64,000 bases of DNA from Aquimarina algicola (GCF_006443095.1 NZ_VFWZ01000008.1:1-64000), one strand, 5' to 3'. Positions 1 to 9,443 are shown, numbered from the stretch's first letter. Notes: generated from the letters alone by a model not told the origin. Program-made: numbers and translations.

Positions 1-699
1 TATTTCCATTTGTAGTGTTAGGATCTGAAGAATTAGAAGGATTTGGAAGCGGTATCATGGACAAAGAAAAATACGATACATTAAACGATATTCATCCTAC
101 ACCTACCAGTGATAATCCTGACTTGGGATATAAAGTTTTAAAAAATATCACAGCTGATAAAGTAGTACTCACAAGAACAGTGGATGGGGAAGAAAGAACC
201 TTAATTTTAGAAAAAAGAGAAGAAACGACAGAAATTGAATTTTTACAAATCGATCAAAAACAAGAATTAATAGATCTATTATCTGATAGTTCTATTGATA
301 ATTACTGGGAGATTACTACCCTTAAGAAAGGAACAACAAATTATGAAGATAGGTTTAAAGATGTAAAATTCACTTTTGAAAGCCCTGTTGAAGGTAATAT
401 AAGAGGTTTTATCTATGATAATAATGACGACGTTTTTGATAATAGAGTTATTAATACTCCTTTTTTTAAGAGCTCTACCAATAATGATCTCCTATTTCCA
501 TTTGTAGTGTTAGGATCTGAAGAATTAGAAGGATTTGGAAGCGGTATCATGGACAAAGAAAAATACGATACATTAAACGATATTCATCCTACACCTACCA
601 GTGATAATCCTGACTTGGGATACAAAGTTTTAAAAAATATCACAGCTGATAAAGTAGTACTTACAAGAACAGTGGATGGGGAAGAAATAACTTTAATAT
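1..699 (+). repeat. Two near-identical 207-bp repeats, 492 bp apart
   Basis: Bases 1-207 and 493-699 match with only a few substitutions (for example ATATAA/ATACAA and CTCACA/CTTACA). The spacing is an exact multiple of three, so the coding frame is kept. The period extends left of the window, so more copies are likely upstream. Confidence 0.9.
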
Positions 700-713
700 T
701 GGAAAAGAAATAA
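3..713 (+). CDS. Repeat-built structural protein, C-terminal part (5' end outside window)
   Basis: The reading frame is already open at the left edge, so only the C-terminal 236 or so residues are visible. The protein carries a repeat of about 164 residues: a stretch beginning FPFVVLGSEELEGFG and ending near TVDGEE occurs twice and is almost identical both times. The segment GSGIMDKEKYDTLNDI resembles the short motifs found at the ends of phage tail-fibre and tail-collar modules, but I do not recognise a named family. It converges on the VgrG/effector genes and ends 17 bases before a strong shared terminator. A fibre or adhesin role is an inference only. Confidence 0.6.
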   Translation, partial: FPFVVLGSEELEGFGSGIMDKEKYDTLNDIHPTPTSDNPDLGYKVLKNITADKVVLTRTVDGEERTLILEKREETTEIEFLQIDQKQELIDLLSDSSIDNYWEITTLKKGTTNYEDRFKDVKFTFESPVEGNIRGFIYDNNDDVFDNRVINTPFFKSSTNNDLLFPFVVLGSEELEGFGSGIMDKEKYDTLNDIHPTPTSDNPDLGYKVLKNITADKVVLTRTVDGEEITLILEKK

Positions 714-730
714 TATTGATCAAAGCTTGT

Positions 731-780
731 AAAAAAAGTAAGCCTATGGCAATGTACATTGCCATAGGCTTACTTTTTTT
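731..780. terminator. Perfect bidirectional terminator hairpin
   Basis: A 50-base perfect palindrome with 25-base arms. The arms start with seven A and end with seven T, so it has a T-run on both strands. It lies between the convergent repeat protein (plus) and the immunity/effector genes (minus) and can terminate both. Confidence 0.9.
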
Positions 781-865
781 CTACAAATTTCAACTTTAAT
801 AAGCTCGTTGTCATTTCATTAGGTTAAGGTTAGATCATACCAATATGAAGCTTAAATAATCTCAT
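781..865 (-). pseudogene. Fragment of a second immunity gene (5' end only)
   Basis: Read on the minus strand from an ATG at 865, the sequence is a degenerate copy of the first 28 or so codons of the neighbouring 240-residue gene. It gives MRLFKLHIGMI, a stop, and then PNEMTTSLLKLKFV, against MSAFKPHIIM..PNEMTTGLLKLKYV in the intact gene. It has in-frame stops and ends abruptly at the terminator palindrome. This is the scar of a duplicated or exchanged immunity gene. Confidence 0.8.
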
Positions 866-899
866 TTACTTTATAGTTATTGTAACGAAAGGATACCTC

Positions 900-1622
900 T
901 TAACAATTACCTATACCCGGAAAAAACTCGCTCCAGTATTTTTCTCGGATTCTTTGTTGCTCTGGTGTAGCCTCTGGTGTCGGAATATTAGTGCCATATA
1001 ACGGTTTGGGGAATCCCTCTGCTTTTCTGCGCTCAAAATCTTGATCCCGATAAGGGTCAAAGATATCTCCTGGTGGTAAAGGTCTGTTTTTATCCATATA
1101 CCATACATAAAAACTCCATGCTCTTTCGGGATTGCCAAAAGCTATCGTTTTATTACCTGCTATAAAACGGGGTCTAAAGGTGTTGACAAATTTTAAGTCT
1201 TCTGTGGTATCATAACCCTCTCCACCAGTCACTGCAAAAATGACTTTTAAATCTTTGAACTTCCCTGTAAGGGGTTTTCTAAAAAAAGTATCTGGATAGG
1301 TAATGATCCCATTTTTTCTGTCCAGAATTATCTTTTGATATTTTTTATTGCCAAAAAGACCAAAAACAATTAAAAACAAACCGATTAAAGTAGGAATCAA
1401 ACAAAACAAAATATAAGAGATAGGAGAATCCGTATAAGGATAGAGTAACGAAATCCCTACACCCAAAAATATTAAACCAGCCCATATATAACTAGAAAGT
1501 ATTCCTTTTCTTGTTTTTATATAGATGTCCTGATTTGCTTTTTCTACATATTTCAATTTTAGTAAGCCTGTTGTCATTTCATTGGGCTCGGTCATGATAA
1601 TATGGGGCTTAAATGCACTCAT
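900..1622 (-). CDS. Probable membrane immunity protein for the adjacent effector
   Basis: A 240-residue protein with two hydrophobic helices at roughly residues 45-65 and 70-92, and a soluble C-terminal half rich in aromatic residues. It starts 11 bases after the 1103-residue effector stops, on the same strand, which is the usual place for an immunity gene. A two-helix membrane protein fits protection against a pore-forming or membrane-acting toxin. I do not recognise the family, so the role rests on position, topology and the remnant copy next door. Confidence 0.55.
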   Translation of the reverse strand: MSAFKPHIIMTEPNEMTTGLLKLKYVEKANQDIYIKTRKGILSSYIWAGLIFLGVGISLLYPYTDSPISYILFCLIPTLIGLFLIVFGLFGNKKYQKIILDRKNGIITYPDTFFRKPLTGKFKDLKVIFAVTGGEGYDTTEDLKFVNTFRPRFIAGNKTIAFGNPERAWSFYVWYMDKNRPLPPGDIFDPYRDQDFERRKAEGFPKPLYGTNIPTPEATPEQQRIREKYWSEFFPGIGNC

Positions 1623-1633
1623 TACATTCCTTT

Positions 1634-4600
1634 TTAAGTTAATGGAAAAGATCTTAGTAAAGATACATCTTTCAACCGTATTACCCGTTCTGCATCTTCA
1701 GGTGTGGTATCTTTTATTCTCGCCACACGGGGGTTGCGAATATGGTATAATCCCAAGCCGAATTTATCATAATATGGTTTAGGGGTGCTAAGGTCTATTT
1801 GATTATACACCTGTGCTATACTGTAATAGTATCTCGCTTCGTTTTGTTGCTCCAGAGGGATAAAATGTCTATCATGCGTTTTTAACCTACATAAAAAAAG
1901 TACCTCTCCTTTGGGGTACAAGGCTTTTCCAAAGTTACCTTGTTTATACCCAACAGGCAAACCAAAATCTACATAGCAACGTGGCGGGTTATCTGATTTA
2001 CCCAGTTGTCTATCTTTAGGAAAGTCAAAATACATCATGGTGATTTCTACTTTTTCTTGAGTATTGAGACCATAGGGATAGAACCAGATTTTGATATCCA
2101 AATCCTGCGGATCATTAAAATATTGAAAAAATTGAAGGTGCGCCCTAAAACGATGTGCATGCAGATCACTATTATACTGCAAAGTAGTGCCGGCATCATA
2201 GCGTGCCCCAACATATACCGTATGGGGTGCTATCATATCCATAAAACCAATATAAGCAGTTTCAAAATTACGGTATTTTACAAATTTTGATTCACTGATC
2301 CATTCATAACTCGACGGTTCAACAGCACGATCTACAGATTCGTATAATCGGTGGATATACTGGTGTGGTAGTTCTGAAGCATTGGGCAATATTGCATAAT
2401 CGCTAAAGGGGTAGTTTTTAAAATACGCTTGTAGTTCGGTGTCTTTGAGTAACTGTGCCACAGCATATAATCCAATCAATACCCCGCCAAGAATGGCTGC
2501 TGGCCAAAAACCAAGTGCCAACGCCCCTGTGCCAAAATACATGGACAGGTCTGATACTATAAATACCGCCCCTACAGCGCCCGCTGCGCTATACGCTCCC
2601 ATCGCATCATAATCCCGATATGATCCCGCCTGATACGCATCTTTGGCTGCGGTTGCCACTGTAACTGTAGAACCAGCGATCTTGACAATATTACCAATGT
2701 TTCTTATTCTTGTAGAAGATTCTCCAAGAATTTCTTCTGTAACTTCTGTTTGTTGCATTCTAGCGATTACTTCTGCAAATTTTCGCCCTAAACGTTCTTC
2801 TACGCCTGTGTTTCTTGCCAAGGTCACTAAGGCTGCGCCAAGTTTAATCCCTGCACCTTTTTCTTGTAAATTGTTTAATCTGCTATCCTTTTCCCTTCTT
2901 TTTTTAATAGCTCGTGTCAAACTCATCACCTCAAACGCCAACACTACAGTGGCAAATTTGGTGCTGTTTAAAAAATCTTTGACCGCTGTGGTGTGTTTTT
3001 TCGGTATGTTTTTATAATTTACTTTTATCGCTCCATTATCAATCAGTTCTTTTCCTTTTTGTCTGGAGATATTGCCATACAATTTGTGCATGGTTTTTTC
3101 ATATTCCCTAAAGTTGGCTTTGGTATTGCCCTCTACACCAAAGTCTATTTCTTTACTATGCGTTTTTAGATACTCATGCAATCCTGATTTGTTAAAAGAA
3201 ATAAAAGCTTCCCGTGTTTTAAAATCCCGTTTTAAATATTCTAATTTGGTAAGGACTTTAAATTCTCCTTTACCATTTACATAATCCCCATGATTGCCAT
3301 ATGCTTTCAATATTTTACCCATTGTGCTGTTTGTTTTTTTGGTCAGGCTCAGCACTACATACGATTTTAGGAAAAGTTCTTTGTCAAGGATGAGGGTTGA
3401 TTTTTTAAATAGTGGGGGGTCAGGGTCTAGTGTTTTTCCGACCTCTTTGATCCAATGATCCTTTTTGATTTGATATACGTGTTCTAAATCCAGCTCTCGA
3501 TCAAACTGGTTTGGATATTTGGATAAAATCTCTTTATGATGTGCAGCAGTCCATTTTGCTATCTCCACAAAATCGGCAGCAGCTTCGAGATAATCATCAT
3601 AGATGTCCTGATAATAATCCGAGGTTATAAAAGTACCCAAATCATCCCTATATTGATTAATGATATTGCGTTGTCGTCGTCGTTCTGCTACCCCCAATAT
3701 TTTTTCTAATTTCTGCCTACTTGCTCCTGATTGACCATATCCGTGTTCTTTGTTTAATGCATTACCTACCGTTCGGTCTATAAGTCCGGCAGGGGTATAT
3801 TTTAAGATTTGATCCATCCAAGAATCGGGTTTATAGCCTCGATATTTTATAGTTGCACCCGGATCATTGAATATAAATTTATACGTTGCAATGGCTAATA
3901 AAAACATACATTCTATCTGCCTGTTTTTAGTATTTTCTTCTATTACAATATCAGCGTTTTCACGTATTTTATTGAATATTTCGTCACTGGGAATTCCTGT
4001 TTTACAGGACAGCATGATAGATTGTAAACGTTCAATTTCATATTCTACCCCATCACATAGCGTATCTGCACAGCTAAAGGGATCGTGTAGGGTAACAAAC
4101 ATATCCTCATAGATCTCATCTTGTTGTTGGGTTTCATCTTCTGTGATATCATGTAACTTACGTTGTAGCCAGATAGCTTCGTTACGCTGGTCACTGGTAA
4201 AATATGCCATCACATCTTTGCAGGGATAGATATCGTTTAAACAGTTCTCTCCATTTTTAAGGATACCACTACAATCTACCATTTGCATACGCTGTTGTCG
4301 TAACTCCTGATCATCCCTCATTTTCTGATGATAGGCTACAGACCATTGTACCGGGCTAAAACATGTCCAAAGCTGCGCTCCTTTTTTATGAACTAAATGA
4401 TAATTAGTAATTCGTTGTTTATCTTTTTTAGTTGGTATCCTTACATCTTTAAACGTTCCATTTTCTTTATTTTGCTCATGATCCCAACTGATATTGGTAA
4501 GGTTTCCAAATTGATCTACTTTATATTCTTTATGTAATTCAGGATTTGCATCATCTATAATATAGATATAGCCTTCATTAAGGCATGTACGCTGATAATA

Positions 4601-4945
4601 ATAGTTTTGTGGTGCAGAAGCTCCTTCAGGCGGATTGAGTTCTGAGTTAATGACCGCATCATCCAGTTGTTGTTGCTCGAATACATAGGGTTTTATGTAC
4701 TGAAAATCGCAATTATGATCTGCGTTATCATCGGGGGCATAGATGACAAAATGGTCTTTGCCTTGTGCTGCTTCTTTTTTGAATAATCCGTATCTAAAAA
4801 AATGCAAACGAATTCCCGTTTTTAAAATGTCTAATGGTGGACTTTCTACCTCTGGTGCGCCACCTCCATTCACTTTGAAGGTAATACTTGCCAATACTTC
4901 ATCCAAGCCCGTACTTTGATAATCTCTTAATGTTGTATTTGACAT
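1634..4945 (-). CDS. Large MIX/VasX-like candidate type VI effector
   Basis: A 1103-residue protein encoded immediately after PAAR and VgrG (2-base gap). The N-terminal 150 residues contain a segment ending RTCLNEGYIYIIDD that resembles the LR.GYLY..D motif of MIX-type and VasX-like effectors. The middle is largely alpha-helical and charged. Two hydrophobic segments lie at about residues 780-835 (GAVGAVFIVSDLSMYFGTG and FWPAAILGGVLIGLYAVA), followed by a soluble tail of about 270 residues. This layout matches colicin-like membrane-acting effectors delivered on VgrG spikes. No catalytic motif is visible. The effector call is strong by context, the membrane-acting mode is inferred. Confidence 0.65.
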   Translation of the reverse strand: MSNTTLRDYQSTGLDEVLASITFKVNGGGAPEVESPPLDILKTGIRLHFFRYGLFKKEAAQGKDHFVIYAPDDNADHNCDFQYIKPYVFEQQQLDDAVINSELNPPEGASAPQNYYYQRTCLNEGYIYIIDDANPELHKEYKVDQFGNLTNISWDHEQNKENGTFKDVRIPTKKDKQRITNYHLVHKKGAQLWTCFSPVQWSVAYHQKMRDDQELRQQRMQMVDCSGILKNGENCLNDIYPCKDVMAYFTSDQRNEAIWLQRKLHDITEDETQQQDEIYEDMFVTLHDPFSCADTLCDGVEYEIERLQSIMLSCKTGIPSDEIFNKIRENADIVIEENTKNRQIECMFLLAIATYKFIFNDPGATIKYRGYKPDSWMDQILKYTPAGLIDRTVGNALNKEHGYGQSGASRQKLEKILGVAERRRQRNIINQYRDDLGTFITSDYYQDIYDDYLEAAADFVEIAKWTAAHHKEILSKYPNQFDRELDLEHVYQIKKDHWIKEVGKTLDPDPPLFKKSTLILDKELFLKSYVVLSLTKKTNSTMGKILKAYGNHGDYVNGKGEFKVLTKLEYLKRDFKTREAFISFNKSGLHEYLKTHSKEIDFGVEGNTKANFREYEKTMHKLYGNISRQKGKELIDNGAIKVNYKNIPKKHTTAVKDFLNSTKFATVVLAFEVMSLTRAIKKRREKDSRLNNLQEKGAGIKLGAALVTLARNTGVEERLGRKFAEVIARMQQTEVTEEILGESSTRIRNIGNIVKIAGSTVTVATAAKDAYQAGSYRDYDAMGAYSAAGAVGAVFIVSDLSMYFGTGALALGFWPAAILGGVLIGLYAVAQLLKDTELQAYFKNYPFSDYAILPNASELPHQYIHRLYESVDRAVEPSSYEWISESKFVKYRNFETAYIGFMDMIAPHTVYVGARYDAGTTLQYNSDLHAHRFRAHLQFFQYFNDPQDLDIKIWFYPYGLNTQEKVEITMMYFDFPKDRQLGKSDNPPRCYVDFGLPVGYKQGNFGKALYPKGEVLFLCRLKTHDRHFIPLEQQNEARYYYSIAQVYNQIDLSTPKPYYDKFGLGLYHIRNPRVARIKDTTPEDAERVIRLKDVSLLRSFPLT

Positions 4946-4947
4946 AG

Positions 4948-5643
4948 TTATACGTTATTATCGGTTTCTTCTAAATCTTCAATTTCCCAAATCGCTTCTA
5001 CTTGTTTGTTTGCTACAACACCTGATAATGTAATGGTTTCTTCCGGTCGTTCAAAGATTTCCGGAACATCAAAAGTAAAAGTAATGGTTTGCCCATCCGG
5101 TATATTGCGAACATTAGCCAATAAAGTGATCTGCCGAATTTGTTTTGAATGTCTTTGCACAATTTCATCTTTAATCCATTTTGGATTATAAAGTAAAGGC
5201 TCACCCTCTGTTTCTTCTCTAAGCATTTCTTGATTGGCAAAGGCTTCTTCATTAGAATTACCTGATAAAACTGTTAAAGCATTGGATAATACAGATGTTT
5301 TTTCTATTGGAATTTTGTTATTAGCCATTGTTACAATAGCATCTGGTGTATTAGTTGTTATAGTAACACCGGGAATTCCTGTTGTTACTATTCCTCCGTG
5401 TGCGGTCATACAATCTACTGTAACTATAGGTATTCCGTTAATGGTAACTCCTGCACTACCTTGAACTATCGTATCTATTGCTCCCACGCAACTACATGTA
5501 TCGCCTTGTAAAGATATGGGTTGCCCATTTATGGTTACTCCGGTTGCTCCTGGTCCTGTGATCGGTCCTCCAACATGGGGTGTACTACCACTGTGCATCG
5601 GACAAGTATGCATACTACCAACTACTGCTATAGGTTTAGCCAT
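4948..5643 (-). CDS. PAAR-domain spike-tip protein
   Basis: The first 110 residues have the PAAR signature: MAKPIAVVGSMHTCPMHSG, then repeated GVTINGQPI and GVTINGIPI strands, and Cys/His residues (CPMH, CSC, CMTAHG) suited to binding a zinc at the cone tip. The remaining 120 residues form a linker and a small beta-rich domain that may bind the effector. It lies 11 bases after VgrG and 2 bases before the effector, so the three are probably one transcript. PAAR proteins cap the VgrG trimer and carry the toxin. Confidence 0.85.
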   Translation of the reverse strand: MAKPIAVVGSMHTCPMHSGSTPHVGGPITGPGATGVTINGQPISLQGDTCSCVGAIDTIVQGSAGVTINGIPIVTVDCMTAHGGIVTTGIPGVTITTNTPDAIVTMANNKIPIEKTSVLSNALTVLSGNSNEEAFANQEMLREETEGEPLLYNPKWIKDEIVQRHSKQIRQITLLANVRNIPDGQTITFTFDVPEIFERPEETITLSGVVANKQVEAIWEIEDLEETDNNV

Positions 5644-5654
5644 CTTATTATAAT

Positions 5655-7487
5655 TTAGGTAACGTTAACATTGTTCGAAGCTCCTTTTATTTGGGTTACT
5701 GTTCCACTTACTTCGGTTTGTTGCCCTTTTAATTTTGCACTTGTTTGACCTTCAGAAATAACGTTTTGTCCTGTTACTTTTACAGTAACACTAGAAGTAA
5801 TATCAATATCTGATTGTGCATTGATTGTGGTATTACCCTGAGACTGAAAAACAACATCACCCATTGCTTCATTGCTTATATCCCCCTCAATGATGGTATT
5901 CATATTTCCTCCTGTTTCTACAAAAACATCTTCTCCCGTTCTCATTACAATGTTTTTTGCTTCCATTGTTAGGGTTTCATTTGCCTTTATGGTCATATTA
6001 TTATTTGCCGTATCAATATGTATGGTATTTTCATTGATATCTGATACCGTGATACTTTCTTTACCTTCTTTGTCATTAAACAAAATGGTATGTCCTGATT
6101 TGGTACGTATGGCTTTGATTTCATTGTGTTCGGTCTGCCATTGTCCGGCTGCATTAACTCCTGTGTACATACTTCCCATAACAAAGGGTCTTTCAGCATT
6201 ATTGCCTTCAAAGCCTATCAATACTTCTTCGTTTATTTCGGGAATAAAGTAAAACCCTTTGTCCCTGCCTGAATGTGGGGTCATCACCCGAATCCAAGGC
6301 GTTGTTTGACCGCTATTTCGCTGAAAAGGAAATTGTACTTTAACCCTTCCTAATTTTTCTGGATCATTGGTATCAGTAACAATTGCAGTCATCGGTGCTG
6401 CCTTTGGAAACGCATTGATATTGGTATTGGGTGATACTTCTATATCTGCGTTCATTCCTATAAAGGTATTGGTATAGGTATCATTTGCAGAAAAGTTGTG
6501 TGAAACTTCGGTAATACGAAAGCGTCCATGACTGCCTCCATTTTGCTGAATGTTAACGACCTGTCCCAGTGCTACTCCTTGATTGGTAGAGTTACCCATT
6601 ACAATGACCTGTTTACCTTGTGTAGCTTTTTTTTGTTGTTGTACTTGTCGATCCAATCGTTGTTGCAGCGTATTGTCTGTATAGGTGTTTAATTGTAGTT
6701 GACTGTCTTGTGGAAATAGGGCATCGCTTTTACCGCCTACAAATCCATTGAATCCACTAGTAGCTGCAATAACATCTTTGGTATTCGATTCATACAGATC
6801 TTCTGTGAGGTAATTGTTTACGTAATAACGATTACTATTGGGAGTAGACATCAGACGCACTTTGAATTCCTTCAGATCAGAACCATAATGCAAGAGTAGA
6901 TCATCTGTATCTTGCTTTTTACCGAACACAAGGGTCTTCCCATCAAAATAAAACCATTCCCCATATTGTGCTGCAAGCCTTTTGGTATAATCAAAGGCGC
7001 TTTCATTTGCTTGTACGCTATAGAGTATGGTATCTGTATATTCAGGTTCAAAAGTAGTTTGTAAGTTAGCACGATCATATCCACTAAATACTTCAAGCAA
7101 GATATCCTGCAAGTTCATTTCTGCAAAAGAGGCATTGTGCCACCCATCATCTGTAATAATAGAGGTGCTTTTTGCTTCAATCAAGATAGTATCACCACTT
7201 AAATGGTCAAACCCTTTTGCACTGTCGATCCCAGTGATGATCCCTTTGAATTCAAATCTACCGTGATCTGCTAAATTTATAGATGGTTCTGCCTGCACAG
7301 TGATAGTTTGTCCTAAAAAGTCCTTGCTTTCAGATGCAACCTCTATGGTAGCACTCTCCAGCACATCTTTTCTACAAAGGAGTTCTAGTTTATGATGTTT
7401 TTCAAGGGTTTGTTTAATAGTCAGGGATTGAAAGATCGGGATTTCTAATTGTTCAATAAAAATTGTCGTGTTTGATATAGAGGGCAT
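5655..7487 (-). CDS. vgrG: VgrG spike protein (type VI secretion)
   Basis: A 610-residue protein. The N-terminal half is gp27-like (QSLTIKQTLEKHHKLELLCRK, then a long beta-rich region). The middle has the gp5 OB-fold run (GRVKVQFPFQ, TPWIRVMTPHSG, GFYFIPEINEEVLIGFEG, RPFVMGSMYTG). The C-terminus from about residue 480 is a repetitive beta-helix ending in GASNNVNVT. This is the usual size and order for Bacteroidetes VgrG. No Hcp, sheath or baseplate genes are in view, so this is an orphan VgrG island serving a machine encoded elsewhere. It heads the PAAR-effector-immunity cluster. Confidence 0.9.
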   Translation of the reverse strand: MPSISNTTIFIEQLEIPIFQSLTIKQTLEKHHKLELLCRKDVLESATIEVASESKDFLGQTITVQAEPSINLADHGRFEFKGIITGIDSAKGFDHLSGDTILIEAKSTSIITDDGWHNASFAEMNLQDILLEVFSGYDRANLQTTFEPEYTDTILYSVQANESAFDYTKRLAAQYGEWFYFDGKTLVFGKKQDTDDLLLHYGSDLKEFKVRLMSTPNSNRYYVNNYLTEDLYESNTKDVIAATSGFNGFVGGKSDALFPQDSQLQLNTYTDNTLQQRLDRQVQQQKKATQGKQVIVMGNSTNQGVALGQVVNIQQNGGSHGRFRITEVSHNFSANDTYTNTFIGMNADIEVSPNTNINAFPKAAPMTAIVTDTNDPEKLGRVKVQFPFQRNSGQTTPWIRVMTPHSGRDKGFYFIPEINEEVLIGFEGNNAERPFVMGSMYTGVNAAGQWQTEHNEIKAIRTKSGHTILFNDKEGKESITVSDINENTIHIDTANNNMTIKANETLTMEAKNIVMRTGEDVFVETGGNMNTIIEGDISNEAMGDVVFQSQGNTTINAQSDIDITSSVTVKVTGQNVISEGQTSAKLKGQQTEVSGTVTQIKGASNNVNVT

Positions 7488-7664
7488 AATAATAGTTTTA
7501 GAGAGTGTATAATGTTTTCATTGTTAGTATTTTATAAATTGGCATAGCTGTCAAAAATAAATCTTAGAATAATAGTGTACAATATGTACTAGGGGGGTAA
7601 AATCCCCTGCTGTCAAATCGGGTCGACAAGATTACAAGTAGTATCGATAAATAGTAAATTATAT

Positions 7665-8153
7665 TCATAAGTTGAAAAATAAATTGGGTTCAAACTGGTC
7701 AAGATACTCTAGTACTTTTAACCGTTTTGTCTTTCTATTCCTATCTTTCACATTGTTTTCTTTCAAAAATTCTCCTACCTCATTTTGTAGGGAAGTATTT
7801 TCAAAGATTTTTTCAATATTCTTATTGTTAAATTCATACGTTTTGTACCCATTTTGGGTTGTAAAACGTAAGTGTTGAGTATTAAAAATAGAAGTCGTTA
7901 ATACAAACTTGTATACCTTTATGAACTGACAAGAATCTTCTAAGGAACAATACCCTTCATTCTTAAGAGGAATTACATTTGCAGCGAAATTTCGCTTTTC
8001 TAGCTCCTCTTTACATTTTTCAAATTGAAATGTAGTGTCTTGATTTAATAATAGCATTTCGATTTTCTGTAACATATCAAGTATTTCGATTTTTGGTAGC
8101 CCATCGAAATGTTTGATTACTTTTTCTATGACACGGTCTTGGTAGGTCAGCAT
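7665..8153 (-). CDS. Unknown protein, last gene of a four-gene operon
   Basis: 162 residues, acidic and helical, no signal peptide or membrane segment and no recognised motif. It follows the previous gene by 13 bases and closes the operon that starts at 9380. About 180 bases separate it from vgrG. That gap contains a short GGGG/CCCC hairpin near 7590 but no clear terminator. The function is unknown; co-occurrence with the spike genes is the only clue. Confidence 0.65.
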   Translation of the reverse strand: MLTYQDRVIEKVIKHFDGLPKIEILDMLQKIEMLLLNQDTTFQFEKCKEELEKRNFAANVIPLKNEGYCSLEDSCQFIKVYKFVLTTSIFNTQHLRFTTQNGYKTYEFNNKNIEKIFENTSLQNEVGEFLKENNVKDRNRKTKRLKVLEYLDQFEPNLFFNL

Positions 8154-8166
8154 TATATCTATAATT

Positions 8167-8382
8167 TCAAATTCTTTTGTTTAGAAGATTCCCGGATACT
8201 TTTTCGCTAGTGTTGGGGGCTATTTCTTGAAAACTGGAAAAATATAGCACTCTATTTTTGGGATGGTATTTTGGCAAGCAAAGTAAAATAGAGAAAAAGG
8301 ATTCAAGAGTAGCATTCTTAGCTTCAGTATCCGGTATATCTTCATGGAGGTATCTATCCATCAAATCAACCACACAAATCAC
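8167..8382 (-). CDS. Small unknown protein, third gene of the operon
   Basis: 71 residues, with a hydrophobic core (SFFSILLCLPKYH) too short to be sure of a membrane segment. It starts 9 bases after the previous gene stops and ends 13 bases before the next starts, so it is translationally coupled in style. No family recognised. Confidence 0.5.
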   Translation of the reverse strand: MICVVDLMDRYLHEDIPDTEAKNATLESFFSILLCLPKYHPKNRVLYFSSFQEIAPNTSEKVSGNLLNKRI

Positions 8383-8391
8383 AAACTCAAC

Positions 8392-8955
8392 TTAAATAGT
8401 GTTAGTGTTGTTGTACACTCCAATAATAGGGGGAACTTTTATATGCAAAGGAAATGTTACAAACATTTTGTTTCTTCTTTTATGGTTTTTTGGTTTTAAG
8501 TTATTTTTAATTTCTTGTTGTTGTGCTTGCAATAATTGATTCATAATGTTAGATACAATTGCAACAATATCATGGCTAGAATGAAGATTTGGTTTTACCA
8601 AATCATCAATTTTTGAATGTATTTTTTGAATGTTGTTATTGTTTAATTCTTTATAAGCTGGATGGTGTTTTATCCCACTCATTACTCTATTTCGAATTTT
8701 AGCAATTTCTGCATCGGGTGCTTTTACTTCTCCGTTATTGAATAGTACCTGTAGTCTCTTTTGATGGATAATACTTATCGCTTCTTCTACTGGTACATCA
8801 TCTTCATATAGTGTAATGATCCATTGGTAGATCATTTGCTCGTATGGAGCTCCTGTATTCAGATTATTTGTAAAATCTGTAAGGTTCATTTGTATTGCAT
8901 CTACTATAGATTCAATAAAGCTGTTCTTCTTGGTGTTTTCTTCATTCGTTTTCAT
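8392..8955 (-). CDS. Unknown helical protein, second gene of the operon
   Basis: 187 residues, mostly predicted helix, with a Lys/Arg-rich run (KPKNHKRRNK) near residue 160 followed by a hydrophobic, proline-containing tail. It begins 5 bases after the HTH-like gene ends. No catalytic motif or signal is visible and I do not recognise the family. The basic run could bind nucleic acid, but that is speculation. Confidence 0.6.
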   Translation of the reverse strand: MKTNEENTKKNSFIESIVDAIQMNLTDFTNNLNTGAPYEQMIYQWIITLYEDDVPVEEAISIIHQKRLQVLFNNGEVKAPDAEIAKIRNRVMSGIKHHPAYKELNNNNIQKIHSKIDDLVKPNLHSSHDIVAIVSNIMNQLLQAQQQEIKNNLKPKNHKRRNKMFVTFPLHIKVPPIIGVYNNTNTI

Positions 8956-8960
8956 TTTCT

Positions 8961-9380
8961 TTATTTTGGGGATTTGTTGTTATATGATTTCCATTCATAA
9001 ATAGGGTTTAAAAAATCATCTTGCCAATCAAATAAAGATTGACTAACCTCTTTCTTTAATGACCTATTATATTTTATGAATTTCTGTAGTGTCCCATTTT
9101 TGACATTAATTTCAGCTTCAATTCTAGTAATGTTTAAACATTTTTGATGCTTTACAAACCATTCTTTGTCCGAGAGATCACATAATTTGAGCATCCATTT
9201 ATGAATACTCGTTATTCTTCTTGTGCTAATCGTTTTTCCTTTTTTAGTATATTTCTGAATAGTGTTTTCTGGGATTTTAACTTCTCTTTCTATTGCTTTT
9301 ATATGTAAAAAATCCTTATTCATTAATAACCAGTTTTCAACAATTTTTCTTTTTCCTAATTTTTTTCTTTTTTCAGACAT
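8961..9380 (-). CDS. Small basic protein with two HTH-like repeats, first gene of the operon
   Basis: 139 residues, strongly basic. Two similar segments are visible, one containing HIKAIEREVKIPENTIQKY (about residues 26-44) and one containing ITRIEAEINVKNGTLQKFI (about residues 84-102). Both fit a helix-turn-helix pattern, so it may be a DNA-binding protein. It opens the minus-strand operon and is divergent from the HTH regulator at 9564, with shared candidate operators in between. Confidence 0.6.
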   Translation of the reverse strand: MSEKRKKLGKRKIVENWLLMNKDFLHIKAIEREVKIPENTIQKYTKKGKTISTRRITSIHKWMLKLCDLSDKEWFVKHQKCLNITRIEAEINVKNGTLQKFIKYNRSLKKEVSQSLFDWQDDFLNPIYEWKSYNNKSPK

Positions 9381-9443
9381 TTTTATTCAAATACGAAATC
9401 CATTCTTTTTCTGTATTCTATACCAACCTTAATTTTGGTACAT

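Noticed and set aside
7585..7605. GGGG/CCCC hairpin before vgrG as a riboswitch or terminator
   Set aside because: The stem has only four pairs with no T-run and no conserved structure I can recognise.
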